Positions 35,919 to 46,600 of a stretch of DNA of 64,000 nt are shown here, one piece after another (position 1 is the first letter of the stretch; each line of letters opens with the position of its first letter). The notes under the pieces are model-generated. The model was not told the origin of the DNA. It did no database searches and saw nothing but the letters and a program-made list of their open reading frames with translations. Origin of the DNA: Papaver somniferum (lineage: Eukaryota; Streptophyta; Magnoliopsida; Ranunculales; Papaveraceae); NCBI RefSeq assembly GCF_003573695.1, contig NC_039362.1:8842088-8906087 (forward strand), given 5' to 3'. The position numbers and the translations under genes are program-made.

Positions 35919-36390
35919 TGTAGAATCAGAATCTCGCAATGACAATGTTTCAGCGAAATTATCAATGACACAGCACAACAGCATCGCAGAACAATTTCAG
36001 AAATGATAAAAAAATGACATCAACTAAGATCACGAGAAATATATGATAGTTCTGCGAAAATTAGAGAGTTTGCGAAATTAACATTTGTAAGGTTGCGAGA
36101 ATGTCGCAGACCATACCCGAAAATAAAGGACAAATTAGCTGTCATCCACTATGTATTTCCTTATAAATAGTCGTTCGAGTTGTAAAGAAAAGGGGAGGGT
36201 TTTTTCTGAGTAAGAATCAAGTAAAGAAGAAAGAGAAAAAGTTTAGAGCATAGATCATTTTTGAGTTATTTATCTTTTCTTGTAAGAACATCTAAAGATC
36301 AATCAATAAAATTAAGAATATAAACCTAAAATGAGTTGATCAATGATGAAATTACATGAAGAGTGTAGTGTAGGATTTCCTGCAACTACA
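35919..36390 (+). repeat. 3' LTR of the nested Tat-type element
   Basis: 472 bp, nearly identical to 27553-28019. Differences include an inserted ATTTC-like block near 35996 and scattered C/T and G/A changes. Confidence 0.92.
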
Positions 36391-36395
36391 GGACT

Positions 36396-37288
36396 TGGGA
36401 TTTCTGAGGTGACCTCCTAAACTTTAAAATTCTTAGTTGTCTTGTCTTGCAATATGTGACTTTTACTTGATTAGAAATGCATGACATGGGTTTTAATTCC
36501 AAACCAACCAATATATAGATACCTGGCTTGTGTTGCGCTTCACGACAAGAAAGAATTACATGTCCATAACTGTTACTAGTTGATCACAAATCAGTTTCAT
36601 GTATATTGTCAAGAAAATTTAGAAGAGATGTATCATATATTTTCCATCAAATTACAAGCACAGAAGAGATGATCCATCTTATTCATGTTACTCTTAAGTA
36701 TGTGTTTCTTGTTTGAATAAGTACGTTTTCAATTTTGAATTAGATTAAAAAAATAAAAGTTACAAGATTGTTTAGATTGCATTTGCAGGCACTTGAATTA
36801 ATGTTTTTGTTATGCATGCACTAGTACTCGCAGTAGACAGAGAAAGATCTAGAGAAGGTAGGGAAAAGCTCGTAGGCAAGGTATTGCATCACAATACTGG
36901 TGAGTATGTTTAAGACGGTATCATTTACCTTTATTTTGGGATAATATTCACATTTTCCCTAAGATCTTCCATGCAACATCTATTTACCTTCTTAACACAC
37001 AAGCAATATGCATTTGAACTTCCGAGTATATAAGTCATGCAGAAGTGTAACTCCTAGTTACACATGCTATATACATGTGTAAATCTTATTTACACAAGTC
37101 AGATACATGTGTAACTTGCAGTTACACTCATAATAGTTTGTTTTGTCAAGGATCTCATCTCCACCTTTGTATTATTATGCCAGTATGATTACTGTCTGAA
37201 GCTTTATTTTCTGTTGCTTAAAATGAGGCATGTTTTTTTCTTCCAAATTATGTTGTTTGAAGATGTTGATAATCTTGTGCCTTTCAAG
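36396..37288 (+). other. Continuation of MULE-like copy 2, intron-like sequence
   Basis: No clear coding region. A short exon-like stretch lies at 36832-36900 before GTGAGTA. Palindromic micro-repeats occur at 37045-37130. Confidence 0.4.
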
Positions 37289-37840
37289 TACAAGGTTCAG
37301 TTTTTTACTTGATGAAGAGTTAACGGAAGTTGCTGCAAGTGATGAGGTCAGAGCTGCTATTGTATATAAGATTAGCAGGGAGCGCATTGGCGAAGAAGTA
37401 TGTTAATTATTTAGTTACTTTTGAAAAAAATGTGGTATGCTTCAAGGTATTTGTTGTTGCATGTTAAACCTTTCTTCAGATTCTAATTGATAAACATACG
37501 AATTATTGTAAATGAAAATTAAAGTAATAGCTGTATTTTCCGTATATGTATTTTTGATGTATAATTGATGCATATTGGATGTGTAACACATACATATACC
37601 ATGTGTAATAATAAGTTACACATGCATATGGGATGTGTAATTTTTAAATACACATGCCATACATATGTGTAACTTCTGGGTACACATGTGTAACCGTTTA
37701 TTTCCATACGCATATGTGAGTCCACACACACATATACAAGTGTAACTTTGCATTACACATGTCATATGGATGTGTAACTTCTGGATACACATGCCATATG
37801 CATGTGTAACTTTTGTTTACACATTCACACTAGGTTTAAC
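37040..37840 (+). repeat. Dispersed palindromic micro-repeat, cluster 3
   Basis: GTGTAACT / AGTTACAC units at 37045-37130 and a denser run at 37570-37830, ending just before the terminal block of the MULE-like body, as in copy 1. Confidence 0.8.
37289..37397 (+). pseudogene. Captured exon of a CCA-adding tRNA nucleotidyltransferase-like gene
   Basis: The exon lies between an AG acceptor and the donor GAA|GTATGT. Its 35 clean codons read RFSFLLDEELTEVAASDEVR and then AAIVYKISRERIGEE. The pattern F-x-L-D-E-x-L-x-x-A-A-x-x-x-x-V-R-x-A-x-x-x-K-I-S-R-E-R-I-G-x-E is the RNA/fold-binding segment of eukaryotic CCA-adding enzymes, which add CCA to tRNA 3' ends. Only this exon is seen, with no catalytic nucleotidyltransferase motif nearby, so it is a captured fragment. 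Family identity is from memory of the motif and should be tested by search. Confidence 0.6.
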
Positions 37841-38010
37841 AATTTTGGGCCTAAATTTAAATTTTATTTATTTATGGGTTTGACAATATGCATAAGGGTA
37901 TCAAGGTCTTTTAATAATTTGGGGTATGAATTTAAACTTCTTTTAATTAAGGACCTCATATTATGGGTTATCCATGAGTTGAGCCTTAACCTAATTTTCC
38001 CTTTTGCTAA

Positions 38011-38143
38011 ATGGAAAGACTTGAGAACAAAGCTAACGGTGTGGACATTTTGCTCTGGACGTCCAACTTTGGATTATAAACTTTCGGGTACTAGTGGACC
38101 TAGTAACTAGTTTACACGGGTAAAGACTTGGCTACTCAATTAT
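38011..38143 (-). repeat. 3' LTR of outer element, part 2 of 3
   Basis: Matches 47311-47450 of the intact LTR (AATGGAAAGACTTGAGAACA). It ends at AATTAT (38138-38143), the duplication of the next insertion. Confidence 0.9.
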
Positions 38144-38309
38144 AGAATGATTTTTTAGGGATCATGGTTTTTTTTGGGACCATGGTCTTATTAGGTCACC
38201 CTTCCTATAGTTATAAGCTATGTCCTAAAACATTAAAATGACTAACCTACTCTTAACCTAATTTAATTTAAAACTAACACAATAACCACCCCTCTCTCTA
38301 TATATATAA

Positions 38310-38652
38310 CCACCACCTCCTCCCACCACCGCCGATTACCACCACCACCACCAACCACCGATTACCACTACCACCNNNNNNNNNNNNNNNNNNNNNNNNN
38401 NNNNNNNNNNNNNNNNNNNNNNNNNNNNNNNNNNNNNNNNNNNNNNNNNNNNNNNNNNNNNNNNNNNNNNNNNNNNNNNNNNNNNNNNNNNNNNNNNNNN
38501 NNNNNNACCCACCACCACCGATTACCACCACCACCACCACCCACCACCACCGATTACCACCACCACCCACCACCGATTACCACCACCACCTCCAATTATC
38601 ACCACCAACAACCACCGATTACCACCACCTCCGGTTACCACCACCACCACTA
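38310..38652. repeat. CCACCACCGATTACCACC minisatellite containing an N gap
   Basis: Arrays of ACCACC and CACCGATTACCACCACC on both sides of 131 Ns (38376-38506). The assembler failed here, so the true array length is unknown. Long glycine-rich readings of the other strand are artefacts of the repeat. Confidence 0.9.
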
Positions 38653-38814
38653 TATATATAGCTTAATTTAAAACATTAACAAAGATATTCTCACAAACCC
38701 ATTACTTGTCATTCGTTTTTGGTTGAATAAATGAGAACTAATCATCAAAATGAGTTGAAAATGGAAGTTGCAGAGAGGTTTAATGGAGTTTTTTTTCAGT
38801 AAAAAGTTCGGTTA

Positions 38815-39350
38815 TCACAAATTATTTTTTTCTTAACCGAACTCAAAGTTTGGTTGATTTGCAAAAATATACTTTTAACCGAACTCCTTATATTAGAACA
38901 ATACGAATCCAGTTCGGTTCGTTCGTTCGCAAAATTATTAAGTTTTCTTTATAACCGAACTCTACCTATAAGCCCAGTTCGGTTGATTCGCAAAATATGT
39001 TGAAGTTTGCGAACCAACCGAACTTCTAACACTAGGTTACTTTTAACCTGAAGTTCGGTTGGGAACTTGGTTGCGTTGAAGTTTGCGAACTAACCGAACA
39101 CACATGATGTACTCAAATAAATTGTCAAGTTCAAAGTTCGGTTACCTACCATTTTATCCTAGGTAACTGAACATTGCACTGTACGACCAAAACCTCCATT
39201 AACGAGCGAGTTCGGTAACCTGCGTGTTTGGAAAACGTAACCGAACTACACTTTCAGGTGTGTTGGGTTACATGTTCTTGACATATGGTAACCGAACTAC
39301 ACTTTCAGATGTGTTCGGTTACATGTTGTTGACATATGGTTAACCGAACT
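38815..39350. repeat. Palindrome-rich block with AACCGAAC/GTTCGGTT
   Basis: More than a dozen copies of AACCGAACT or AGTTCGGTT. A tandem pair of about 60-bp units at 39233-39345 contains GTAACCGAACTACACTTTCA and GTGTTCGGTTACATG in inverted order, so each unit can fold on itself. Confidence 0.75.
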
Positions 39351-39787
39351 GGCCCAAATTTACATAAAATTTTTTATTTTTTTGAAAGTTTGGAGCAATT
39401 CAACCAACATTATCTAAGTTTGAAGCATACCTGGGTACCCAAATACCCTTCCTCCGGTTGTGGTTGGTAAAATCCATCGTTTTTCATGTTTTCCTTCTTC
39501 ATCTTCTCTAACTTTACTCTCTCAATAATTCTACTTCTTTAAAAAAAAAACTCATCTGATTTTTTAATCTCACTAATTATCTTTAACTTAATCATCTCAC
39601 TAATCATTACACTAACTATTATTAACACTAGCTAATCATCACCCAAAATTAATCGGGAGCGTAATTTAGGTATTAATATAAATATCTAGATAAGGGGTGA
39701 CCTAAATTTACTTCTAATGTCTTTACCCAAAATAAAACCATGATCCTCCAAAAAATATCATGGTCCCCAAAAAATCGTTCCAATTAT

Positions 39788-40059
39788 GTGCCTAGCTCAT
39801 TTTTGTGGACTTACACATGTTACCACTAACGACCAAAATAGGAAATGGGAACATGGTGGTCGCTGGGAAATTATTTAGCTCAAGCCTTGATCGCAGACAA
39901 GGCATTATGATTGGGTGCACACTTAATGGATAAAAATAATGGGTAAGCCTATTTGTACTAAAATGCACAGTGTACCTAATTTAGGCTTCCTTTTGCACTA
40001 ACGTTCAGATACGATTTCACGGTATATTTTTGTGATCGTGCAAAATTGGGGTGTCTATA
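39788..40059 (-). repeat. 3' LTR of outer element, part 3 of 3
   Basis: Matches 47450-47697. It ends GTGTCTATA where the intact LTR has GTGTCTACA, so one terminal base has mutated. A 24-bp stretch absent from the other LTR lies near 39999-40020. Confidence 0.88.
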
Positions 40060-41449
40060 GTTGTCCCTCTTTGACAGAGGTTTGCATGCGACTAAATGGC
40101 AAATACATACACACCTATTTTGCACAATTATTCCATTGGATTCCTCACTTATAATTATCCGGGATGACACTATTAAGTTCACCCGAACAATTACTAAGTA
40201 TTTTAATTTTGCACTTGTATACATCCTCGTGATACATATCACGACAAAACGGTACTTGTGCCATACCAATTATGCGAAAACAAGTTGCGATGTATTACAT
40301 TAATTCTTCTAAGCACGTGCTACGTCATTACATCGATTGCATCGTCTGAGTAGCTCTTCAATCTTTACGACTTTGCTCAAATATATTCACCATCTCTTGT
40401 CCTTTCTACGATCCATATGGAGCTTTAGATAAATAATTTGCTCCGAGCATTCTTAATTGCCACAATCCTTATGTATAAAGTAAGCCTCAATTTCCCTTCG
40501 AGCATTGCGTCCAAAGTCTGGAGGAACCCTGTAATTGACGACCTTGCAAAAGAGCTATTAGTATCACATGTTCCTAATAATACTAATTATTATTATTATT
40601 ATTATTATTATTTAGTTTTTATTATTATTTATTTATTATTAAGAAAACAAATCCTAGAAAATAATTTTTAAAAATAAATGGTGAAAAGCAAAATACTCAA
40701 TATATACAAAGGTTTAGGAATCCCAACCTGCCACATGTCTGATAGTTGCCACCAAAAATATTACTGTCCCCATCCAAATTTTCAAATCTGTCAATCCTCC
40801 CGGCTATCTCTCAGCTATAATTAACTTTATCGATTAGCTTCAAACTGTAAAACGATTCAGGATTTTGCTTCTTTTCAGGGATGACGTTCGATGCTTCAAA
40901 TCTTCAATTTTCTCCTAGCGACTCTTCCCTTCCTCTATCTCTTTTAAGTGCTACTCAATTTTCCCAAGTGGCTGTTTAATAACCATTTTTTTTTCTTTTT
41001 TTTTTTTCATTTTTTTGAACCTACCCGTTTGGACTCCGTTGCTCATAGAATTTTAGGAGATGGTGTACATGACTAACGATGACATACAAATGGACTAACA
41101 TATCTCTCTTTGAAGGACTTAAACACACCAGACATTGTAATAAAAGACTGAAACATTCAAATGACATAGGCCCAGTATGATGATGTTGGTGCCCCTAGAT
41201 TAATTTTCTTGACACTATAAAATTGAAAATAATAATTCGTTTTTTTAACTGATTGAAGAGGCCAATTATGGTGATGACTCGACCCTTAGACTTTATTTAT
41301 TTATTTTGGAATGACTGACTGATGGGGCCAAATATGGTGATGACTCTGCCCCTAGACTATGACATTATGAGAGAGATATTGGACTTCTAAAAAAAATCTC
41401 CTTAAGTTTTATGAGCGTTCGCCGCCCTTAGATAGATTTAAGCACTTAC
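40060..41449 (-). other. 3' internal region of outer element, non-coding
   Basis: The minus-strand purine run CAAAGAGGGACAAC abuts the LTR at 40060. There is an ATT microsatellite at 40586-40640 and three copies of a TGGGGCCAAATATGGTGATGA-like phrase at 41165, 41259 and 41325. No pol motifs are visible. Confidence 0.6.
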
Positions 41450-44158
41450 CTAGGTATGATATTTCTTGGGTCGAGTAACACTTGTTGGGCCTGGATCATG
41501 TTGGATGCCTCGATCAAATGGTTGAACAATTCTTCTACTATGTATGACTCTTGGATCTTCTCGAAATTCTTCCTGCTTCATCTTCTTGAATCCTATGTTT
41601 GAAAAATCATTCATTACCCTATGATTAACTGCATTCTTGAACCTTATGCTAGGAAAATCATTCATTGTGTTATGATTAATTTTTTATTTTGAACCTTCTG
41701 CTCGGAATATTATTCACTGTCTTCTGATTAATATATTTCTTGCTGGGAAAATTATTAATTACCTTTTGATTATTTGTTTCCTTGAACCGTATGCTCGGAA
41801 TATTATTTATTGTCTTCTGATTAATTGTTTCCTTCTTGAATCTTCTGCTGGGAAAATCATTCACTTCCTTCTAATTAATTGTTTTCTTGAACTTTATGCT
41901 GGGAATATCATTCTTTGCTTTCAAATTAGTTGTTCCATCATTTTTCAAATTTAATAACACGTCCTTGTAAGAAACCGTTTTCTTAGGTAGAGGATTCGTC
42001 GTCTTGCCTTTATATGGTGGAAAAACCTCATCTGTATGTGTTTTGAATATCTTTTTTTTCTTCTTATCATTGGTCTTCCACATCCATTCTGGTCTTAACT
42101 ATAATGGTTTCTCTTCAACTAAATTCACTACTTCTGCCTTCTGTATTGGCACATTCTTGCACTGTATCCACATTTTGGTCGTACTCATCTTATTTCTCTG
42201 AGGTGGCCTTAACGGTTGATTTTCCTTGTTTTGATTGACAAACTTTACTTCTTTAGCTGGTTCAGGTTTTTCTCTTTGGTGGTTCCACAGTCCCCACGGC
42301 TTGCTAGTATTTTCACCGCCTTTGTTTATGCAGAGTATATTGCTCTTCAAAACATTATTCCTACAAACAAAATATTTTTGGTTTTTTAGTTTTTTTTATT
42401 TATTTTTTTGGATTTTTTGAAATATTTTGAAAATTGGAAATAAAAGACGACTTATTTACAAATCCAGATGGTGTACCCTTAACCGGTCTGATTGATTCAA
42501 CAGAATGAGTTAGAGACTTACCTGACTCAGCCTCTATTGTTCTTACCACTTTTTGTTCATCCTCTTGTCTTGTAGACTTTAAACTGGGTGATGGCTGTGT
42601 AGGTGGAACTGTATTTTTATCCCTGAGATGAGGTGGCTTGTAAATGAGTCTGCTTCTTACTACATTTTGAACTTCATCACCACCCTAACTTTTGAACGAA
42701 TTCCACCTTGCAGATGAAGACTGATTTGTTGCATGTACTGGATCAACATGCAAGATATCTGAGAGGTAAAATGGACTCACTGATGGTTGAACGGGATAAG
42801 ACAAGATCTCTGAAATATGTACATGCCTAACAGGTGTGGTCTGCTTTGGTAGAAGGTCAGATATATGCACAGGCTCTGCTGGGAATCGATTGGAATTTGG
42901 CACGTTCCTCGGTTGCTCAACTCCATAATAATCTGCCATTAATTCAGACAAAACAACAGGACGATTAGTTGTTGAATTAAATGAGTTCATAGTTTGTACC
43001 TGATCCGTGAATAGTTCATTGATGTGGACGGGACGATTCATCGTAGTTTCTTGCTTGTAGATTGAGTCGTCTAAATTTGTATGGTTTTCTGCCAAGACAA
43101 AATTGACCGTGGGTTGCCTTTGATGATCTGGAAATGGGTTTGTATTCATATGCTTTATCTCCGTAAAATTCCTTTGTGGACGTCGATATCCGTCGTGATT
43201 CCAGTTCTGGCTCTGCCCCAGATGTGGTCCTTCGGGTACTTCAATTACTGACGCAACTGGCGCAATATTCACTTGATTTTCATCTGTAAATGTGGCCCTT
43301 CGACAATTATTTCCATTAGAGTCCTCTAGGTTGGTCAACCTTGTCATTCTTCCCGTGTCCAATGCATTTTCAATCTGTGACCCCGCCTTCCATAAAGAGT
43401 GTAATTTTGGATGGTAATTTGATATCAGCCGGTTCCAATATTCATGGTTCAAACAGTTCATTATAATATCTACCATCTCTTCTTCGGTTAATATCTCATC
43501 GATCTCTAATGCCTTGGTCCTCCATCGTGGAAAGAACTCCGTAAATGACTCAGTGGGTCCTTGTTTGACCGCCTCTAAGTGTTTCTGAGTAAACTGAATT
43601 TCAGGGACCAACATAAACCGTCTCACAAACATATCGACCATATCCTCCCAAGTCAAAACTAGACTTGGGTCTGTCTTCATTAGCCACTTTAAGGCCGTAC
43701 CGGTCAAACTTCTCTGAAACAACTGTACTAATAACCCGTAACAAATACCCAATGGTTTTAAGTACCCAACATACATACGAACATGGGTTTTCGGTCACCC
43801 AACTCCATCATATCTATCCATAACCGGAAATTCAAATCCAGGAGGTAAACGAATATCGGGATACAGATATAGCCCATGTATCTATTGTATCCTCATCCAT
43901 TTTCTGCAAGGTCCTTTCGATCTTTTTGAGCATCTGGGACAACTTTTTTTCTTGTGCCATGGTCTCCCCCGTTTCATCAAAAATATCATCTTTAACCTCT
44001 TCAAAACTATCCTCATTAATCTTTTCATTATTATTATGGTAATTTTTGACATTTTTCCTCATTCTTGACCCTTCATATTTTCCAGTGGACTGAGCAATGG
44101 CCTCAAGAATCAACTTTTTGGTCTCGGCTTCGTATTCAGTGAATTTGGTATCCAACAT
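41450..44158 (-). pseudogene. gag: Decayed gag of the outer Tat/Ogre-like element
   Basis: Minus-strand pieces in successive frames: 44158-43832 (charged, MLDTKFTEYEAETKK), 43776-42685 and 42350-42099, with further coding repeats to 41450. Retrotrans_gag features are clear: LPPGFEFPVMDRYDG upstream of MYVGYLKPLG, then LFQRSLTGTALKWL and FTEFFPRWRTKA. A stop and frame changes near 43790-43840 break the N-terminal part. The C-terminal half has repeated (H)I-S-x-L/I-L motifs (PVHISDLLP, HVHISEILS). A minisatellite of 17-18 codons follows at 41581-41940. No protease, RT or integrase follows, so the element cannot move by itself. Confidence 0.8.
41581..41940 (-). repeat. 51-54-bp coding minisatellite in gag, about 7 units
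   Basis: Units start near 41581, 41632, 41689, 41738, 41781, 41834 and 41885. On the minus strand they encode variants of INNIPSIRFKETNNQK. The spacing stays close to a multiple of three. Confidence 0.8.
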
Positions 44159-45199
44159 TTTCTAGAATTGTTCGCGCAACCAAGACATTGACCCAGCATT
44201 TCCAGCCATTTCGGATTGTGGAAATTGTACGTCTGTCCTTACTTTTCGTCATCTTCACAAATGTCATTTACCGACTATATTTATATCCCTCTGTTCTTTT
44301 AAGGAAAACGATTTTTTCGTGCATACCATATTTACCCCAAACATATATTAGTAAGGTAAGAAATCAATGGCTTTCTTATAATTTCTGATCTCTAACTTTT
44401 CTCTGTCGCCTCCTCCTCTTTTCACCGTCACCACCACCGCCACCATCACCATCGTTTTTCTATTATTAGATTTATTTCTCAATTCAATGTAAATCAATGG
44501 AATTAGTTTATTAAACTCTGATAATCGTTGATCGTACTTGAATCTCTCCTGCTTAAACTCAAGCCTCTCCTGCTGGTGGTGGTGATTAAAGTTTAGGGTT
44601 AACCATTTGATTGCAACCTTTTTCCATGTTCGTTGATTGAAGTCGCCGCCTCCAGATTATGAATAAACATATTGAGAAGTGTGATTAATTATATTTTTTT
44701 ATTTTCTTTTTAATTCAAAATTCATTCATTTTCTCAATTGGTTGATGGAGATAGAATAGATTGCATCGTTTAGCTTCGTTTTCTTGTTTTATTAAGTTTC
44801 TGCTGGTGCCGGATGGTGGTGGTGTAACTAGTTTTTCTTCTCGCTGTGAAACAACAAGGGTATACACATATTGGTGGCTATGGTGATTTCCGCTTGACTT
44901 AGACCGGTAAGCATTAGCTCGCTGCATACCATGTGATGCTCTATTTTAATTTCTAGTTATCAATTTTGAAATTCAAAAGATTGTCTACGAAGACATATTT
45001 CTGCTCCGATAGTTTTTGTTGTTGTTAATGATGATAGAGGTGGTGGTCATGGCATTAATGAAAGGAGATATCAAATCTCTGTTGTTATTAGTAGATTGTG
45101 GTGGTGTTGTTGAAGGATTCCATTAGTTGATAATGATGGTGGTGGTTGCAGCAGCGGAAAAAGTATGTATTTCAACCTATTTTTTGTTTAATTTCGGTT

Positions 45200-45800
45200 T
45201 TTATGGGATAAACTATGATTGTTGATCCATTTATGGGATCAACTCTTGTTGTTGACCCATTTTTTTTATTGGATCAATTACTGTTGTTGATCCCATTTAT
45301 TGGATCAACTCCTGTTGTTGACCCAATATTTTTATGGGATCAACTGTTGTTGTTGATCCTTTGAACTCTTATTATTGACAATATTTTCTTTTGGATAAGT
45401 ATAATCATGCTTGTATTTTTAATCATGCTTGTAGTTTAAATCATGTAAATTTCTTCCAATGTTGAGCTTGTGGTGCAATGATAACATGACTGACTCCATG
45501 TCAGATGATGTGTGTTCGACTCACGCCAAGTTCACTCCATTTACATAGATCTACTTTCATTGTTGATCCAATTTAAGGAGATCAACTACCATTGTTGATC
45601 CCCTTAAATTGGATCAACTTCTATTGTTGATCCAATTTAAGGAGATCAACTACCATTGTTGATCCCCTTAAATTGGATCAACTTCTATTGTTGATCCTCT
45701 TTTTTTGGATCAACTACTATTGTTGATCCCCTAAACTGGATCAACTTCTACTATTGGTTCTATTTTCATTTGGATCAACTACTGTTGTTGATACAAAAAT
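45200..45800. repeat. GGATCAAC...GTTGATCC palindromic minisatellite
   Basis: About 14 inverted pairs of GGATCAAC and GTTGATCC. A near-perfect 64-bp tandem duplication starts at 45570 and 45634; it contains GATCCAATTTAAGG and its complement CCTTAAATTGGATC, so a strong hairpin is possible. Confidence 0.85.
45464..45534 (+). tRNA. Degenerate tRNA-Trp(CCA)-like sequence (pseudogene or SINE head)
   Basis: Possible acceptor stem GAGCTTG/CAAGTTC, box A-like TGGTGCAATGATAAC, anticodon loop CTCCATG with anticodon CCA between CTGA and TCAG, and box B-like GTGTTCGACTC. The order and spacing follow plant tRNA-Trp, but the D stem and anticodon stem contain mismatches. It lies inside the leader of the outer retroelement, so a functional gene is unlikely. 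Confidence 0.45.
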
Positions 45801-46600
45801 ATCTGAACCAATGGTGCCGGCGGCGGACTAGTGGTGGTGGTGGCGGTGACATACTAGTGGTGGTGGAGGACTGGTGGTGGTTTGATGGTGGTGGTGAAGG
45901 AGTTGTGGTAGAATATTAGTGGTGGTGGCGGTGGGTAGGTGGTGGTTGTTGAACGGTGATGGTGGAATTGTAGTTGAATGTTGGTTGGTGGTGGTGCTAG
46001 TGGTGGTGGTGAACTGGTAGAGGAAGAAATTTGCTTCATTTTGAAATAAAGAAAAAATATTATATAGGTGAGGGTACTAAGGTAATCTGATTTTAAATGG
46101 ATAAGGTTATTAAAACGTAGGGACATATTTATTGTTGTATAAGGATATATTTATTGGAGTTCAAAAGTAAGGACATATAAATAATATACCCTTTCGGATT
46201 CTACGGTCATGTTCATGTTTTCAAGGAAACAAACAGAATATATGGTAACACAAGGGGTGCTTATGCCTCGGATTTTGTGCAACAATGAATGCAATTTACA
46301 ATTAATGCACGTACATGCAGGTTTTACTAACTTTTGGGTAGGCTTGGGCTACCTTAGTAAAATACCGCAGACGTAGCCAAAGGCTAGTCTTTAGTACTAG
46401 GCTAAGGCTCGTGGTATTCGACTGATAACGCCCAAAAGGTTCAGCTTTACTAACCACGGATTTTCCTAAGATTCGGACTCGGATGATGCAAAATAAAAAT
46501 GCAAGGTGATATGGGTGCGTGCACGTGTGTGTGCAAATACCGAGTAGTGTCAAATCAAAACCCTAAAATCCCAATTATTTTTTTTTTTAGATTCTCAAAT

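Larger units (their letters stand above)
27553..36390 (+). mobile_element. Complete non-autonomous Tat-type LTR retrotransposon with antisense gene
   Basis: The LTRs are 27553-28019 and 35919-36390, starting TGTAG and ending CTACA. The target duplication GGACT is present on both sides (27548-27552 and 36391-36395). The PBS-like TGGCGCTAGAAACAGGGA follows the 5' LTR and a purine tract GAGAAGAGGCAAGA precedes the 3' LTR. The inside holds gag and aspartic protease on the plus strand, a 1.5-kb non-coding stretch, and a multi-exon gene on the minus strand. No reverse transcriptase, RNase H or integrase is visible in 8.8 kb. The LTR pair is very similar, so the insertion is younger than the surrounding MULE-like body. 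Confidence 0.93.
17767..38001 (+). mobile_element. MULE-like insertion made of two head-to-tail copies, with captured gene exons
   Basis: The LTR of the outer element is interrupted between TTTTACTAA (17758-17766) and TTTTGCTAA (38002-38010), a 9-bp duplication as made by Mutator-like elements. The insert starts GTGAAAACTA and ends TAATTTTCCC; reverse-complementing the end gives GGGAAAATTA, a weak terminal inverted repeat. It contains two related bodies: 17767-23717 and 23718-38001. Both start with CCCCTACTATATGGGTTCAA and AAATGG(A/G)TCCT, and both end CCTCATATTATGGGTTA ... CCTAATTTTCCC. Exon fragments of two host genes with intact introns argue for genomic capture as in Pack-MULEs. Removing the nested retrotransposon leaves about 11.4 kb. 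The superfamily call rests on TSD length and capture, not on a transposase. Confidence 0.6.
23718..38001 (+). mobile_element. MULE-like body, copy 2 (split by a nested LTR retrotransposon)
   Basis: This copy starts TATTGTAAACCCCCTACTAT and ends with the same terminal block as copy 1 (37840-38001 matches 23545-23717). Its parts are 23718-27552 and 36396-38001. A possible exon at 25992-26243 (GEGNGWFRKYFLSRSEQARC) is unidentified. The copy carries the palindromic micro-repeat at 26390-27310 and 37040-37840, and a CCA-enzyme exon at 37289-37397. Divergence from copy 1 in the middle is large. Confidence 0.55.
38144..39781. mobile_element. 1.6-kb non-autonomous TIR DNA transposon
   Basis: The left end GAATGATTTTTTAGGGATCA and the reverse complement of the right end, GGAACGATTTTTTGGGGACC, form terminal inverted repeats. 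Both continue through a GGTCACCC-containing stretch after 50 or more bases. AATTAT flanks both sides (38138-38143 and 39782-39787), and the host LTR continues uninterrupted across it. There is no transposase ORF. The interior contains a CCACCACCGATTA minisatellite with the assembly gap, then a block of AACCGAAC/GTTCGGTT palindromes. The superfamily is not determined; the duplication may be longer than six bases but is blurred by mutation. Confidence 0.75.
44160..46600 (-). other. Long leader region of the outer element, with repeats
   Basis: There is no continuous ORF. From right to left it holds a non-coding block next to the PBS (46200-46600), a GGTGGT-rich tract (45810-46020), GGATCAAC/GTTGATCC repeats (45200-45800), a tRNA-Trp-like stretch (45464-45534) and scattered GGTGGTGG tracts (44570-45160). 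Part of this, about 44330-46195, may be a separate insertion, since CATATTTACCCC at its left and GGGTATATTATTTATATG (complement) at its right are loosely inverted. Confidence 0.45.

Noticed and set aside
38298..38573. Glycine/tryptophan-rich ORFs across the N gap
   Set aside because: They are translations of the CCACC minisatellite and of undetermined bases.
38815..39350. Interstitial telomere repeat
   Set aside because: AACCGAAC is not the plant telomere repeat TTTAGGG/CCCTAAA and units are inverted.
45854..46126. Proline-rich ORF on the minus strand
   Set aside because: It is the reverse reading of a GGTGGT tract in the leader of the outer element, with no start context or family.
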